A DNA stretch of 47,147 nucleotides from Prochlorococcus sp. AG-409-J03 (GTDB lineage Bacteria > Cyanobacteriota > Cyanobacteriia > PCC-6307 > Cyanobiaceae), in assembly GCA_003215695.1 (NCBI GenBank), contig QCJZ01000003.1, forward strand, positions 1-47,147, in the 5' to 3' direction. Below are positions 34,871 to 46,622 of this stretch, piece after piece; position 1 is the first letter of the stretch; every line of letters starts with the position of its first letter. A program made the translations under genes and the position numbers. A model generated the notes under the pieces. That model did not search any database, was not told the DNA's origin, and saw only the letters and a program-made list of their open reading frames with translations.

Positions 34871-35809
34871 TTGAAAAAATCTATTGATCTAACAAAAAAA
34901 ATCAAAGAAAAAGCTTTTGAAGAAGGCTTCGATACAGTAGGAATTGCAAAGGTTCCAGGATCTTCGAGAATCAAACTTCGAACCGCTTCATTGGAAAGAT
35001 GGTTACAAGCTGGCCATCAAGCAAAAATGGAATGGATGCAAAACTCAAAAAGGAAAAACATAGAAAACATGCTTCAAGGTGTTCAAAGTGTTATTGCAGT
35101 TGGATTAAATTACTATGTAGACATGGACAGAACATCGAAAGATATGTCCATTGCCAGATATGGATGGGGAAATGATTATCACAAGGTTGTTGAAAAAAAA
35201 TTAAAAAAAATTGCTCAATTTTTAGAAACAGAAAGACCAAACTCAAGATGGAAAATATGTGTTGACACAAGCGCATTTTTAGACAAAGCCTGGGCCGAAG
35301 AAGCTGGAATTGGATGGATTGGAAAACATAGCAACATAATTAATCCTGAAATAGGTTCATGGATGTTTTTAGGTCATCTTTTATCTACTGAGGCTTTAGA
35401 ACCTGATGAGCCATCTAAACCAATATGTGGTGAATGTGAAAAATGTATTTATGCATGCCCAACAAAAGCAATAGAAGAACCATTTGTTATAAATTCAAAC
35501 AAATGTTTGGCATATCACACATTAGAAAATAGGGATCAAAAATTACCTCACAATATTATAAAAAAAATGGGTAATTGGATTGCAGGTTGTGATATTTGCC
35601 AAGAAGTATGTCCTTGGAATCATAAAAACCTAGCAAACACCTCTGAACCCGATCTACAACCATCTGAATGGATATTAAATATAACTAAAAAAGATGCGTT
35701 ATCATGGAGTGACTCGAAATGGAAAGAAAATTTAAGCAAGTCAGCTCTTAAAAGAATTAAACCATGGATGTGGCGTAGAAACATAAATTCAATACAAAAT
35801 AATAAATAA
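34871..35809 (+). CDS. queG: Epoxyqueuosine reductase (312 aa)
   Basis: Cobalamin and [4Fe-4S] enzyme that makes queuosine in tRNA from epoxyqueuosine. GFDTVGIAKV and WLQAGHQAKMEWM open the fold, ARYGWGNDYHKVV and DTSAFLDKAWAEEAGIGWIGKH form the cobalamin-side region, and two ferredoxin-like clusters are CGECEKCIYACPTKAI and CDICQEVCPWN. The TTG start at 34871 is used because the nearby ATG (34851) is out of frame. The TPR gene follows after 2 bp. Confidence 0.94.
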   Translation: MKKSIDLTKKIKEKAFEEGFDTVGIAKVPGSSRIKLRTASLERWLQAGHQAKMEWMQNSKRKNIENMLQGVQSVIAVGLNYYVDMDRTSKDMSIARYGWGNDYHKVVEKKLKKIAQFLETERPNSRWKICVDTSAFLDKAWAEEAGIGWIGKHSNIINPEIGSWMFLGHLLSTEALEPDEPSKPICGECEKCIYACPTKAIEEPFVINSNKCLAYHTLENRDQKLPHNIIKKMGNWIAGCDICQEVCPWNHKNLANTSEPDLQPSEWILNITKKDALSWSDSKWKENLSKSALKRIKPWMWRRNINSIQNNK

Positions 35810-35811
35810 AA

Positions 35812-36663
35812 ATGAAAAAAATTTATAAAATAATACTTTATCTAAGTTTATTTGAATATTTTCTTATCAATCAATCATCAGCCTTTTTTCCTAGAATTAA
35901 TGAACCCAATCAACAAGAATTACAGTCAACTTCCATACAAATTGGGAAAACAGCTTTACAACTAATTCAATTTAATCAAAATAAAGAAGCAATCAAACTT
36001 TTAAAACTTGCTATTAAATTAAATCCTAATGAATTTGATCTTTGGACCACACTTGCAGAAGCTCAGATTAGATTAAATAAAAATTATCAAGCTTTATCTT
36101 CTTTAGATAAAGCTATAATGTTAAGACCAGATAAACAAAGCATATATTTACGTCAAGGCTCTATATATCTGAATATAAATGACCCAAGTAAAGCCAAAAT
36201 TTCTATCAATAAAGGATTATCAATTAATAAAAATAATGAAAGAGGATATTTTCAGCTAGGTAACGCTGAAATAATGTTAAATAATTATAAATCAGCACTA
36301 ATTGCTTTTAAAAAATCCTCAAAAATTAATTCCAATTTCTGGCAATCTATTAATAATGAAGGTCTAGTTTTATATGAATTAAATAATTCCCAAGAAGCCA
36401 TCTCAAGGTTTAGGGCTGCACTTAAACTTAGCAATGATGCTGAACCAATGCTAGCTCTAGCAGTAGTGTTATATTCTTCAAATAATAAATCTATTGAATC
36501 ATTAAAATTAGCAAAAAAAGCTTTAGAATCTAATCCAAAATATGCTTTGCAAGAATACCAAATACAGCAATTATGGGGAAAGAAATTACAAAAATCAGCA
36601 CAACTTTTATTTAAAAATAAAGAAATGAAAAAAGTAGTTAAAGAAGCGAAAGAAAACAGTTAA
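35812..36663 (+). CDS. Exported TPR-repeat protein (283 aa)
   Basis: A signal-type N-terminus (KKIYKIILYLSLFEYFLI, cleavage likely after SSA near residue 24) precedes about six tetratricopeptide repeats (KAIMLRPDKQSIYLRQGSIY, ALLKLNPN style) and a basic C-terminal tail. It is not related to the island TPR proteins, which lack a signal and carry the KPSKEQI head. It is 2 bp after queG and sits before gyrA in the usual Prochlorococcus origin-proximal order. Probably a periplasmic scaffold; partner unknown. Confidence 0.82.
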   Translation: MKKIYKIILYLSLFEYFLINQSSAFFPRINEPNQQELQSTSIQIGKTALQLIQFNQNKEAIKLLKLAIKLNPNEFDLWTTLAEAQIRLNKNYQALSSLDKAIMLRPDKQSIYLRQGSIYLNINDPSKAKISINKGLSINKNNERGYFQLGNAEIMLNNYKSALIAFKKSSKINSNFWQSINNEGLVLYELNNSQEAISRFRAALKLSNDAEPMLALAVVLYSSNNKSIESLKLAKKALESNPKYALQEYQIQQLWGKKLQKSAQLLFKNKEMKKVVKEAKENS

Positions 36664-36749
36664 TGAATTAATGTTTAACAAAAAGCTGGTTTTTAACAGA
36701 TTAGTTAGTAGCCTAAATAAAGAAATTTAGGCCTCTTAAAAAATCAAAG

Positions 36750-39236
36750 ATGGCCAAAGAACGGCTGAAACCAATATCGTTGCATCAGGAAATGCAACGT
36801 TCTTATCTCGAGTACGCAATGAGCGTAATCGTTGGGAGAGCATTGCCAGACGCAAGAGATGGATTGAAACCAGTGCAAAGAAGGATTCTGTTTGCAATGC
36901 ATGAATTAGGACTTACACCTGATAGGCCTTATAGAAAATGTGCTCGTGTTGTAGGAGATGTTCTTGGCAAATATCATCCCCATGGAGATCAAGCTGTTTA
37001 CGATGCACTTGTAAGACAAGTACAAAATTTTAGTTCAAGATATCCAATTCTTGATGGCCATGGAAACTTTGGATCTATTGACGATGATCCCCCCGCAGCA
37101 ATGAGATATACAGAAACTCGACTAGCACCGATCTCTAAAGATGCAATTTTAAGTGAAATAGATCAAGAAACTGTTGATTTCTCACCAAATTTTGATGGCT
37201 CACAACAAGAACCAGATGTCTTACCAGCTCAACTACCTTTCCTCATCTTAAATGGAAGTGCAGGAATTGCCGTTGGGATGGCAACAAGTATCCCTCCTCA
37301 TAATTTAAACGAAGTCGTAGATGCTCTAATAGCAATACTAAAAAAACCTACCTTAAGCGAAGAAAAATTATTAGAGCTAATCCCTGGACCAGATTTCCCA
37401 ACAGGAGGAGAGATTTTAAAAAGTAATGGAATTAGAGAAACATACACGAAAGGGAGAGGAAGTATAACAATGAGAGGAATAGCTCACATAGAGGAAATTA
37501 ATCCTGGGAAAGGTAAACACAAAAGAAGCGGGATAATTATTTCCGAATTGCCATATCAATTAAACAAAGCTAATTGGATTGAAAAATTAGCTGAGCTAGT
37601 AAACAATGGAAAAGTTTCTGGAATAGCGGATATTAGAGATGAAAGTGATCGAGATGGAATGCGAATTCTTGTTGAAATTAAAAGAGATTCTGATCCTAAA
37701 AAAGTTCTAGATTTTTTATATCAAAAAACTTCTCTACAAAATAATTTTGGTGCTATTTTACTAGCATTAGTCAATGGTCAACCAGTTCAACTTACATTAA
37801 GACAATTATTAGATAATTTTTTAGAATTTAGAGAAAATACTATTTTGCTAAGAAGTAATTACTTATTAAAAAGAATTAAAAATAGGCAAGAAATAGTTGA
37901 TGCTTTAATCCAAGCAATAAATAATCTTAGAGAGATAATTAATCTAATTGAAAAATCAAAAGATACAGCTGAAGCAAAAAATAATTTAATTAATAGCTTA
38001 AAGATAAATGAAAGACAAGCAGATGGAATTCTAGGCATGCCTTTAAAAAAAATTACCAGTCTTGAAAAAGATTCGCTTAAAAATGAAATAAAAGAGTTAA
38101 AAAGTAAAAGAACAGAACTCGAGTTAGTGATTAACGATAGAGAAAAATTGATCAAAATGATGATTAGAGAGTTAAGAGACCTTAAAAAAAGGTTTAATAG
38201 TAAAAGAAGAACAAAATTAATAGAAGGTGGTGATGAACTTATTGCCGAAAGGATTGCAAATCAGAGACCTAATAAAGAGCTTCAAAGAATTAATGCTCTA
38301 AAACAATTATCAACAGATTCTGAGATTGTTATTCAATCAAATAATGAAATCAAAATAATCCCTTCAACAACAGTCAAAAAACTGAAGCTTAAAGAAATAA
38401 ATCAGGAAAGAAAAAATATACTACCTACAAAACTAATATGGCCAATCAAAGATGAACCAAAAATATTAGCCATTAGTGAAGAAGGTAAAATAGGTCTCCT
38501 TAAATGGGAATTTGCTGGACAAAAACCTGGTCCTCTAGAACAATTTTTACCAGCAGGTTTAGAAAACAACAAAGTAATTAATCTCATTCCATTAACAGAA
38601 GTAAAAGATATAAGTTTAGGCTTAATAAGCAGTGATGGCAAATTTAAAAGAATTTTAATCAATGAAATTAATGACATTTCTAATAGATCAGCATCAATTT
38701 TAAAATTAAAAGATAATATAAAGCTTAAGTCTTGTATTCTTTGCAAGGAGAATAGCTATTTATATGTAATAAGTGATATTGGGAGAATTATTAAACTTAA
38801 AATAACAGAAAAAAATTTCCCTTTTATGGGTAAATCAGCTCAAGGCACAACTATAATAAAGCTCTTCCCTAGTGAAAATATCGTTGAAGCGTTAACTTTA
38901 CAAGAAAAAGAGAAAAATAAAGATTTAATTATTATAACTAATAAAGGTTCTTTCGTAAAACATTCATCCCAAAAAATAGCTAGATCAAACAAAGGAGAAT
39001 TAGGAACAATAGCAATCGATTTGAAAGATAATCAAAAAATTAAAGACAGAGTAATTAATTGTTTTATAAATAATAAATACGTTTTTATTAAAACTGATAA
39101 AGGTAGATATAAAAAACTACCAACCGATCAAATTGATAATAGTTTATATAATAAACAAAAACAACTCAATATAGACTTAAATAATGACGAATTTATAAAA
39201 TCTACTTTTTCAATAAAAAGACCGGAAAAAGATTAA
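36750..39236 (+). CDS. DNA gyrase/topoisomerase IV subunit A (828 aa)
   Basis: Type IIA topoisomerase cleavage subunit. The catalytic tyrosine is Tyr120 in [28 protein letters not shown] and [15 protein letters not shown] are conserved, and the C-terminal beta-pinwheel has degraded repeats ([26 protein letters not shown]). The GyrA box QRRGGKG is not evident, so it may be a ParC-like or a generalist subunit; picocyanobacterial genomes annotate it as gyrA/parC. It overlaps the convergent purF end by 4 bases (TTAA). Confidence 0.93.
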   Translation: MAKERLKPISLHQEMQRSYLEYAMSVIVGRALPDARDGLKPVQRRILFAMHELGLTPDRPYRKCARVVGDVLGKYHPHGDQAVYDALVRQVQNFSSRYPILDGHGNFGSIDDDPPAAMRYTETRLAPISKDAILSEIDQETVDFSPNFDGSQQEPDVLPAQLPFLILNGSAGIAVGMATSIPPHNLNEVVDALIAILKKPTLSEEKLLELIPGPDFPTGGEILKSNGIRETYTKGRGSITMRGIAHIEEINPGKGKHKRSGIIISELPYQLNKANWIEKLAELVNNGKVSGIADIRDESDRDGMRILVEIKRDSDPKKVLDFLYQKTSLQNNFGAILLALVNGQPVQLTLRQLLDNFLEFRENTILLRSNYLLKRIKNRQEIVDALIQAINNLREIINLIEKSKDTAEAKNNLINSLKINERQADGILGMPLKKITSLEKDSLKNEIKELKSKRTELELVINDREKLIKMMIRELRDLKKRFNSKRRTKLIEGGDELIAERIANQRPNKELQRINALKQLSTDSEIVIQSNNEIKIIPSTTVKKLKLKEINQERKNILPTKLIWPIKDEPKILAISEEGKIGLLKWEFAGQKPGPLEQFLPAGLENNKVINLIPLTEVKDISLGLISSDGKFKRILINEINDISNRSASILKLKDNIKLKSCILCKENSYLYVISDIGRIIKLKITEKNFPFMGKSAQGTTIIKLFPSENIVEALTLQEKEKNKDLIIITNKGSFVKHSSQKIARSNKGELGTIAIDLKDNQKIKDRVINCFINNKYVFIKTDKGRYKKLPTDQIDNSLYNKQKQLNIDLNNDEFIKSTFSIKRPEKD

Positions 39237-40690
39237 GATAAAGATGTTTGCTCAACCCAATTTAAATAATCATTAGTGACTTTTCCAGTCACATATTTAC
39301 CTGTAAAACAAGATAAATCCAATTGCTGAATTTTAGATCCTTTAATGATAGCTTTCGTAAGATCTTCTACTTCTTGATATATCATTTTATCGATGAATAG
39401 TTTTTCTTCTATTTCATTTATATTTCTATCGTAAGCAATCAATTCATTCCTACTTGGCATGTTAATACCATAAACATGTGGATATCTAATTGGTGGAGCA
39501 GCAGATGTAAAAGTAACTTTATTAGCTCCTGCACTTCTTGCCATTTGAACTATTTGCTGAGATGTTGTTCCACGAACAACTGAATCATCAACTATTAATA
39601 CATTTTTATTTTTAAATTCAGTACTCATTGCATTTAACTTCTGACGTACTGAACGTTTTCTTAAAGATTGTCCTGGCATTATAAATGTTCTACCAACATA
39701 ACGATTTTTGAAAAATCCCTCCCTATATTCAATACCTAACTGTCTTGCTACTTGCATAGCAGCAGGTCTAGAAGAATCAGGAATTGGCATTACTACATCT
39801 ATATCACCAAGAGAAATTTGTTTTTTTATAGTTTCCGCTAATAAATCTCCCATTCTTAGCCTTGACTCATAAACAGAAATCCCATTCATTATTGAGTCAG
39901 GTCTAGCTAAATAAACATATTCAAATGAACAAGGAAAAAGTTGAGGATTTTTTGAACATTGTTTAGAAAAAAACTCGCCATCTGAAGTTATAAAAATCGC
40001 TTCGCCAGGTTCCACATCTCTAACGATTTCATAATCATTGTTTTCAATAACTAATGATTCACTAGCAATTACCCACTCAATTTTGTTGTTCCCTGTTACC
40101 CTTTTACCGATAACCAAAGGGCGAATTCCAAAAGGATCTCTAAAAGCTAAAAGACCGTGCCCAGCTATTAAAGCGATTGAAGCATAAGATCCTTCTACTC
40201 TTTCGTGAAGTGTACTAACAGCATTAAAAAGATCATCTGGATTTATATCTTGGCCTTTAATTGCACTATGTAATTCCGTAGCTAGAACATTTAATAACAT
40301 TTCAGTATCGCTTGAGGTATTTGTATGTCTTTTATCAACTTTAAAAAGTTCTTTTTCTAGTTCTCTTGTATTAGTTAAATTACCATTATGTACAAGAATA
40401 ATACCGTAAGGAGCATTAACATAAAATGGTTGTGCTTCTTCTTCTCTATGAGCAGCTCCCTTAGTTGCATATCGTACATGACCTAAACCAGACTTTCCAA
40501 TTAAGGCTCTCATATCTCTAGTTCTATAAGCTTCTCGAACTTGGCCTTTAGACTTATTAATATGAAAAACACTACCATCCATCGTGGCTATACCAGTAGA
40601 GTCTTGGCCTCTATGCTGTAGTAATAACAAACTATCGTAAATTTGTTGATTACATTGATCTGTTGAAACTACGCCGACAATTCCACACAT
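39233..40690 (-). CDS. purF: Amidophosphoribosyltransferase (485 aa)
   Basis: First committed step of purine synthesis: PRPP plus glutamine to phosphoribosylamine. MCGIVGVVS puts the nucleophile Cys at position 2 (after Met removal, position 1). GHVRYATKG and NGNLTN follow in the glutaminase, and [14 protein letters not shown] is the PRPP loop. The C-terminus CFTGKYVTG is typical. It is 61 bp after purL and probably shares its transcript. Confidence 0.97.
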   Translation of the reverse strand: MCGIVGVVSTDQCNQQIYDSLLLLQHRGQDSTGIATMDGSVFHINKSKGQVREAYRTRDMRALIGKSGLGHVRYATKGAAHREEEAQPFYVNAPYGIILVHNGNLTNTRELEKELFKVDKRHTNTSSDTEMLLNVLATELHSAIKGQDINPDDLFNAVSTLHERVEGSYASIALIAGHGLLAFRDPFGIRPLVIGKRVTGNNKIEWVIASESLVIENNDYEIVRDVEPGEAIFITSDGEFFSKQCSKNPQLFPCSFEYVYLARPDSIMNGISVYESRLRMGDLLAETIKKQISLGDIDVVMPIPDSSRPAAMQVARQLGIEYREGFFKNRYVGRTFIMPGQSLRKRSVRQKLNAMSTEFKNKNVLIVDDSVVRGTTSQQIVQMARSAGANKVTFTSAAPPIRYPHVYGINMPSRNELIAYDRNINEIEEKLFIDKMIYQEVEDLTKAIIKGSKIQQLDLSCFTGKYVTGKVTNDYLNWVEQTSLS

Positions 40691-40751
40691 ACTTATATTC
40701 CTGGGTTATGAAAACTATATTTAATTTTAAAATTATAAATCATAGAAGATT

Positions 40752-43163
40752 TTATTTAGTTATTTTTTTATAGATAGTATCTTTATAAGTCTCTTTCAAG
40801 TCTGATATATCAACATCTAAAATTAAATTATTTGATTGATATACTAATAATTTTTTTTGATTATTTACAGTACCTAAATTAGAAATTGAAAAAACATTAG
40901 TTTCTGATGAAGACATATTTTTATAATATTTTTTCAACTCTAAACTTTGATCAATTGAACAACTAACTAAAACTCTTGCACCACCTTCAGCAAAAAGAAG
41001 TCGATCCAATCTTACTTTACTTGAAGGGAGTAGAATATTTGCTCCATATCCAGAAGAAATACAACATTCAGATACAGCCACTGCTAAACCACCATCACCT
41101 AAATCATGAGCTGAGTTAATAATCCTTTTGTTTATTATTTTTCTTAAAAACATGGTTACTTGTTTTTCTAAATACAAGTCTATTTCTGGTGGTCTTCCTG
41201 TTTTTAAACCATGAATATATTCCAAAAAAGATGAAGCAGCTAATGAAATTCTATTATCTTGATTTGTATTAGTTTCTATAGGTAAACCAATCATCCATAT
41301 TTGATCTCCAACATTAATCCAAGATTTTTTACAAACTTTATGAATATCTTCAATTAATCCGACCATTCCAATTACGGGTGTTGGATGTATTGGGATAACT
41401 GTATTATTTGACAATTTTGTATCATTATACAAGGATACATTCCCTCCTGTTACTGGAGTATTTAATACCTTACAAGCATTAGTTATACCTTCACATGACT
41501 TTGCTAATTGCCAAAAACCTTCTGGTTTATCTGGAGAAGAAAAATTTAAATTATTTGTAACTGCTATAGGTTCAGCTCCAACACAACTTAAATTCCTAGC
41601 CGCTTCTGCAACAGCAAACATACTTCCTCTTTGAGGGTCTAAATAAACCCATCTATCATTACAATCAACCACTGATGCTATTCCTCTGTTTTGATTTGAT
41701 GAAGTTATAAAATCATTTTGAGGACGAATCCTAATAACAGCTGCATCAGCTTCTCCAGGAGATACAACCGTATTAGATTGCACTTGATAATCATATTGTT
41801 TATATATCCAATTTTTTGAAGCAATTGAAGGCGTACTTAATAAATCTAATAAAACATTATTCCAACTAATAAATAGATTATTTTTTTTACTAATTATTCC
41901 ATCATTCAAATTTTTAGGTAATAAATCTTCTGTCCATTTCCAATGTTCTTGTATATATTTTGGGGTTGAATTTATTAATATATGCTTTTCTATAGGAGTA
42001 TCATCCGCAAGTGCAGAAGCTGGTAAATTCGCAACAACTTCTCCTTTATGGAGCACTCTAACAACTTTTTCTTTTAAAACTTTTCCCACAACTTCAACAT
42101 ATAATCCCCATCTCATAAATAATTGTCTCAATTTTTTTTCTGAGCCTGGTTTCACCACAAATAACATACGTTCTTGTGACTCTGATAACAAGAATTCATA
42201 AGCAGTCATTCCCTTTTCTCTCGCTGGAACAAGATCAAGGTTTAATTCAATTCCTACCTGACCTTTTGAAGCCATTTCAGAACAACTACACGTCAAACCT
42301 GCAGCTCCCATATCCTGAGCAGCAACTACATAGCCTGTTTTAAATGCTTCCAAACAAGCTTCTATTAATCCTTTTTCAAGAAAAGGATCCCCTACCTGAA
42401 CTGCAGGTCGATCATCTATTGAAGTTTTAGATAATTCAGAACTAGCAAAACTTGCTCCTCCCATACCATCTCTACCTGTTGTGTTGCCCACGTAAAGAAC
42501 TGGAAAATTAATTCCACTAGCACCTGAACAAACTATTTCTTCTGTCTCCATCAAACCCAATGCCATTGCATTGACTAGAGGATTGCCTGAATAACTACTA
42601 TCAAAACCGACTTCTCCTCCAACAGTAGGCACACCTACAGAATTTCCATAATGAGAAATACCTCCGACAACACCTTCCAACAAACTTATATTTTTTTGAT
42701 CATCTAATGGTCCAAATCTTAAAGCATTTAATAAAGCTATTGGCCTGGCTCCCATAGTAAAAATATCTCTCAGTATTCCACCTACACCAGTAGCTGCTCC
42801 TTGAAAAGGCTCTACAGCTGAGGGGTGATTATGACTTTCAATTTTAAAAACTAATTTTTGACCTAAACCTATATCTACAACACCAGCATTTTCTCCTGGT
42901 CCTACAAGAATTCGTGTACCTGTTGTAGGAAAGTTTTTTAGTAACGGACGAGAATTTCGATAACAACAATGCTCAGACCACATGACCCCAAACATTCCTA
43001 ATTCATTTCTATTTGGAGCTCGCTGAAGTCTTTTACAAATTTCCACATAATCCGATTGTTTTAAACCTTCTTGATTAAGAGAAGATAAGACATCGTATTC
43101 AACAAAAAATTTTGTTGAATTAATCAATTGATTAAAATCATTGATCTCAGCAGAAGATGTCAT
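40752..43163 (-). CDS. purL: Phosphoribosylformylglycinamidine synthase subunit PurL (803 aa)
   Basis: ATP-dependent amidation of FGAR, with PurS/PurQ encoded elsewhere. [63 protein letters not shown] and the second ATP-grasp-like half ([29 protein letters not shown]) mark the small PurL type. The length is normal. Upstream by 3 bp is the PRC-barrel gene, so transcription is likely joined. Confidence 0.96.
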   Translation of the reverse strand: MTSSAEINDFNQLINSTKFFVEYDVLSSLNQEGLKQSDYVEICKRLQRAPNRNELGMFGVMWSEHCCYRNSRPLLKNFPTTGTRILVGPGENAGVVDIGLGQKLVFKIESHNHPSAVEPFQGAATGVGGILRDIFTMGARPIALLNALRFGPLDDQKNISLLEGVVGGISHYGNSVGVPTVGGEVGFDSSYSGNPLVNAMALGLMETEEIVCSGASGINFPVLYVGNTTGRDGMGGASFASSELSKTSIDDRPAVQVGDPFLEKGLIEACLEAFKTGYVVAAQDMGAAGLTCSCSEMASKGQVGIELNLDLVPAREKGMTAYEFLLSESQERMLFVVKPGSEKKLRQLFMRWGLYVEVVGKVLKEKVVRVLHKGEVVANLPASALADDTPIEKHILINSTPKYIQEHWKWTEDLLPKNLNDGIISKKNNLFISWNNVLLDLLSTPSIASKNWIYKQYDYQVQSNTVVSPGEADAAVIRIRPQNDFITSSNQNRGIASVVDCNDRWVYLDPQRGSMFAVAEAARNLSCVGAEPIAVTNNLNFSSPDKPEGFWQLAKSCEGITNACKVLNTPVTGGNVSLYNDTKLSNNTVIPIHPTPVIGMVGLIEDIHKVCKKSWINVGDQIWMIGLPIETNTNQDNRISLAASSFLEYIHGLKTGRPPEIDLYLEKQVTMFLRKIINKRIINSAHDLGDGGLAVAVSECCISSGYGANILLPSSKVRLDRLLFAEGGARVLVSCSIDQSLELKKYYKNMSSSETNVFSISNLGTVNNQKKLLVYQSNNLILDVDISDLKETYKDTIYKKITK

Positions 43164-43166
43164 TTA

Positions 43167-43949
43167 TTAAATCCAAGGATCAAGATCTCTATCATTAGTT
43201 GAATTTGTATTTCCTTTACGCTCATTCATTCTATTAAATTCTTCGGAACTATCTATGCCTAAATTATCAATCCAATCATCATATGAATCATAATCATTAG
43301 GCATTTCATAAGAACTATCAAAATATTCATCTTCATTTTCGCTAATTTGATCATCAATCCATCCCTCAAGCCTATCAGAAGCGTTATTAGTCAAATTTTC
43401 AAATTGACTTTTCCATTTTCTACTCTTACTAAAAAATTCTTCTTTTAAACTTGATTTCTGTATTGGTAAATCCTCAAAATTATCAATATCACAAGAAATA
43501 GAACCTGGTTGCTTATCTCTTATTTGAGCAATAGATAACCTCCACCGACTTGTTCCTGGAATTCTTGGATTAGAGCGACTAACTAAATAATATTCTATAT
43601 TCCCTTTCTTAGACTCAAAAACGAAATCTGCTATTAAACCTAATTTTTTACCACTTCGATTAAAAACATTTGCATTTATCAAAGTAGGAAAACGATCCAA
43701 AGTTTGTTCGTCAGAAAGAGAACAACGTCCTTTTACGTAAATTTCTTGTTGATTTATTCCTTTTAATTGATCTAATCTCCAAACCTCTCTTTGAAGTTTC
43801 AAAGTAGAAGGACGACTTACAAACCCTAAAATCCTGTGAACAGGAGGATGCATCCATGGTCTTATAATTGGACCATGGTTAATTCCATCTTCACACCGTA
43901 CGCTGTGTTTTAATAAATCACTTAATAATAATTTTGTTGGAACAGCCAA
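43167..43949 (-). CDS. PRC-barrel domain protein (260 aa)
   Basis: Two PRC-barrel-like halves are visible: LSDLLKHSVRCEDG...HRILGFVSRPS and LINANVFNRSGKKLGLIADFVFESKKGNIEYYLVSRS, typical of photosynthetic-reaction-centre H-subunit-like beta barrels used in RNA processing and membrane interactions. The C-terminal 90 residues are acidic and repetitive (DYDSYDDWIDNLG). It lies between dnaN and purL in nearly every Prochlorococcus, as far as I recall. Soluble; role unknown. Confidence 0.8.
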   Translation of the reverse strand: MAVPTKLLLSDLLKHSVRCEDGINHGPIIRPWMHPPVHRILGFVSRPSTLKLQREVWRLDQLKGINQQEIYVKGRCSLSDEQTLDRFPTLINANVFNRSGKKLGLIADFVFESKKGNIEYYLVSRSNPRIPGTSRWRLSIAQIRDKQPGSISCDIDNFEDLPIQKSSLKEEFFSKSRKWKSQFENLTNNASDRLEGWIDDQISENEDEYFDSSYEMPNDYDSYDDWIDNLGIDSSEEFNRMNERKGNTNSTNDRDLDPWI

Positions 43950-43951
43950 AA

Positions 43952-45112
43952 TTAATTTCGTATTTGTATAGGCATTACTAAGTAAGTAAAATTAATATCA
44001 CTGTTAATAGGAGAAAAAACAGCAGGTGTCGTAGGGGAATTACAACTTAATTTTATAAAATTTGAATCTATAACTTTAAGTCCATCTAATAAATATCTAA
44101 CATTGAATGCTATTTGAAAGGATTCACCTTTAAAAGAAACAGGTAAAGACTCATGACCCATTCCTATGTCTTGCGCGTCAGTACTAATTTTAATCAAATT
44201 TGCAGAAGTATCGGTAGATACTTTAATAACATTGTTATGTTGATCAGCTAAAACTGCGATTCTTTCTAATGAAGAAATAAATTCTTTTCTATCAAATTCC
44301 AATACATTTTGAAAAGTATCCGGCAATAATTGAGAATAGTTTGGATAATTACCTTCTAAAGCTCTTATTGTTATAATCTCATCACCAGATATGAAAACTA
44401 CTTGTCCTTTATCAATAAAAAAGTTAATAGGCTGACTAATATCAGAAGTACTTAAAAATTTTTCTACTTCTCTCAAAGATTTAGAAGGTAATGTGATAGA
44501 AAATTTATCTATATTATTAATACTATCTATATTTTTTGAATCTGATAAAATATTATTTAAATTTAAAACAGCTAATCTATGTCCATCAGTAGCTGCTGAT
44601 TCAATACCATATCCATCAAATGTAAAGTTTATACCAGTAAGTAATTGTTTTGCATCATCAGAGCTACTTGCAAATAAAGTAGATTTAATTGCATTTGATA
44701 ATAATAATGGATTTAGTTTTAAAGAAGTACCACTTTCAACTAAAGGTAACTCAGGAAAATCATCAGCAAGCATTCCTCTTACTTGATATGTACCGCTTTT
44801 ACTAGTTAACTCAACTTGTTGACTAACATCATCAGAAATTAAAACCAAAGGAGAATCATTAGATAATTTTGAAATAATTTCACCAAACAACTTTGCAGGC
44901 AAAGTTATCGCACCACTACTCTCTATAGAAGCAGATATTGAAGTTTGTATTCCTAAGCTTAAATCAAAACCCGTTAAACGTAGTTTTCCTGTTACTTCAT
45001 CAGCAGCTAGCAAAACATTAGCTAGTACAGGATGTGTTGGTCGATTAGAAACAGCTCGACTAACTAATTGTAGAGCAGTATTTAATTCAGATTGAGAACA
45101 ACTTAATTTCAT
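43952..45112 (-). CDS. dnaN: DNA polymerase III beta sliding clamp (386 aa)
   Basis: Ring clamp with three repeated domains, each with two alpha helices and beta sheet edges. MKLSCSQSELNTALQLVSRAV, RPTHPVLANVLL, TDGHRLAVL and the C-terminal PTTPAVFSPINSDINFTYLVMPIQI match. ATG at 45112. First gene leftward of the putative origin, and its position next to the DnaA boxes identifies the start of the chromosome. dnaA is not here; in Prochlorococcus it is elsewhere. Confidence 0.97.
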   Translation of the reverse strand: MKLSCSQSELNTALQLVSRAVSNRPTHPVLANVLLAADEVTGKLRLTGFDLSLGIQTSISASIESSGAITLPAKLFGEIISKLSNDSPLVLISDDVSQQVELTSKSGTYQVRGMLADDFPELPLVESGTSLKLNPLLLSNAIKSTLFASSSDDAKQLLTGINFTFDGYGIESAATDGHRLAVLNLNNILSDSKNIDSINNIDKFSITLPSKSLREVEKFLSTSDISQPINFFIDKGQVVFISGDEIITIRALEGNYPNYSQLLPDTFQNVLEFDRKEFISSLERIAVLADQHNNVIKVSTDTSANLIKISTDAQDIGMGHESLPVSFKGESFQIAFNVRYLLDGLKVIDSNFIKLSCNSPTTPAVFSPINSDINFTYLVMPIQIRN

Positions 45113-45489
45113 CCTGCTATTTCAAATAAAAATCCATTGATACAAGAATTTCATAGCTATTTCAAAAAAGCAATACCGTTAAAAAAAATAAAATTTTTTT
45201 CTCAATTACTCTAATTCTTTTTCTTAATATGAAATTGAATTAGTAGTAGTAGTTCTTGTGGTTTCTGGGGGTAATTCAAAATATGTAGTCCTGGAGCTGA
45301 AAAATTTATTTTTTGTATGTGGAAAAGTTTTTAGTAGGGTGGATAAAAATGCTGTTATCCACAGGAATTGGTTTTTGTGGAAAAGAACAAACGTTTATAT
45401 CTTGTTTTTAAATGGTTTTTCCACATCATATAGTAATGAAAAATCAATGAAATTAACAGACAGTTTTTTTTTTGGATAATTTTTATGTT
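45113..45489. other. Probable chromosome replication origin (oriC), dnaN-thrC spacer
   Basis: A 377-bp AT-rich spacer holds a cluster of DnaA-box matches to TTWTNCACA or its close variants: 45318-45326 (TGTGGAAAA, minus), 45338-45346 (GGTGGATAA, minus, one mismatch), 45355-45363 (TTATCCACA, plus, perfect), 45376-45384 (TGTGGAAAA, minus) and 45417-45425 (TTTTCCACA, plus). A TAG-TAG-TAG-TAG run (45241-45252) and a G-rich TTTCTGGGGG lie about 65 bp away, where a DnaA-trio-like element could be. It lies next to dnaN, the usual position. The 73-codon frame at 45258 is taken as spurious. Confidence 0.75.
45355..45363 (+). promoter_or_regulatory. Perfect DnaA box TTATCCACA
   Basis: Exact consensus match, centred in a 110-bp cluster of five near-consensus sites on both strands, upstream of dnaN. 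Confidence 0.8.
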
Positions 45490-46596
45490 TTAAAACCCCA
45501 TTATTTTTGCTATTGAATTCATCTCTGCATCTATACCTGTATGAAAAATTGAATCATTATTATTTATTGCGCAATCAGGATCTTTTAAACCATTTCCAGT
45601 TAAGACACAAACAATAGTTGCGTTTTTAGGAACTTCACTTTTAATTTTTAACAAACCTGCAATAGAAGCTGCACTTGCAGGTTCGCAAAAAATACCTTCT
45701 TCTTTTCCAAGAATTTTATATGCATCAACTATTTCTGTATCTGTGACTGAATTAAATTTACCATTACTAGATTCTTTTGCTAAAAGAGCTTTTTCTTTAT
45801 TTACGGGATTACCAATTCTTATTGCAGTAGCAATTGTTTCTGGATTGCTTATGGTTTTACCCTCGATTAAAGGCGCAGAGCCACTTGCTTGAAAACCCAT
45901 CATTCGAGGGAGTTGTTTGGATTTTTTAGCGTGAAAAAATTCTTGAAACCCCATCCAGTAAGCACTTATATTTCCTGCATTTCCCACTGGAATACACAAC
46001 CAATCAGGAGCATTTCCAAGATATTCTATTATTTCGAAAGCAGCTGTTTTTTGTCCTTGTAATCTATAAGGATTAACTGAGTTAACTAGTGTTATTGGAT
46101 ATTTATCAGATAATTCTCTAACAATGTCTAATGCTTTATCAAAATTTCCTTTAATTGCTAATACTTCTGCTCCATAAACTAAAGCTTGAGCTAATTTTCC
46201 TTGAGCTACATATCCGTCTGGAATAATAACAAATGACTTCATTCCACCTTTGCTCGCATAAGCAGCTGCAGATGCTGAAGTATTACCTGTGCTTGCGCAT
46301 ATTACGGCTTCACAGCCAGCTTCTTTCGCTTTGCTGATCGCCATTGTCATTCCTCTATCTTTGAATGAGCCTGTTGGATTTAGACCGTCATATTTGACAT
46401 ATACTTTCACACCTTTTCCAATTCGATCTCCAATAGATTTCACTTCTATGAGAGGAGTTGCACCTTCTTTTAAAGTAATGATTGGTGTTTTTTTTGTTAC
46501 AGGTAACCAGGGTTTATATGCTTCTATAAGTCCGTTCCAATTATTTTTATGTGGTACAGAATTAAACAGTTTTTTTAATTTTTTAGAGAATGCCAC
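45490..46596 (-). CDS. thrC: Threonine synthase (368 aa)
   Basis: PLP enzyme making threonine from O-phosphohomoserine. [17 protein letters not shown] carries the PLP lysine (K79), [16 protein letters not shown] binds the phosphate, [31 protein letters not shown], and the C-terminal [11 protein letters not shown] and [11 protein letters not shown] are conserved. Full length, ATG start. It lies on the far side of the origin from dnaN, both on the minus strand. Confidence 0.96.
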   Translation of the reverse strand: MAFSKKLKKLFNSVPHKNNWNGLIEAYKPWLPVTKKTPIITLKEGATPLIEVKSIGDRIGKGVKVYVKYDGLNPTGSFKDRGMTMAISKAKEAGCEAVICASTGNTSASAAAYASKGGMKSFVIIPDGYVAQGKLAQALVYGAEVLAIKGNFDKALDIVRELSDKYPITLVNSVNPYRLQGQKTAAFEIIEYLGNAPDWLCIPVGNAGNISAYWMGFQEFFHAKKSKQLPRMMGFQASGSAPLIEGKTISNPETIATAIRIGNPVNKEKALLAKESSNGKFNSVTDTEIVDAYKILGKEEGIFCEPASAASIAGLLKIKSEVPKNATIVCVLTGNGLKDPDCAINNNDSIFHTGIDAEMNSIAKIMGF

Positions 46597-46622
46597 TGCT
46601 GAGCTAATTAATTTTAATCAAT

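Noticed and set aside
45258-45479. 73-codon plus-strand ORF in the dnaN-thrC spacer
   Set aside because: It overlies the DnaA-box cluster, has low-complexity composition and no family-like motif. The spacer is better explained as oriC.
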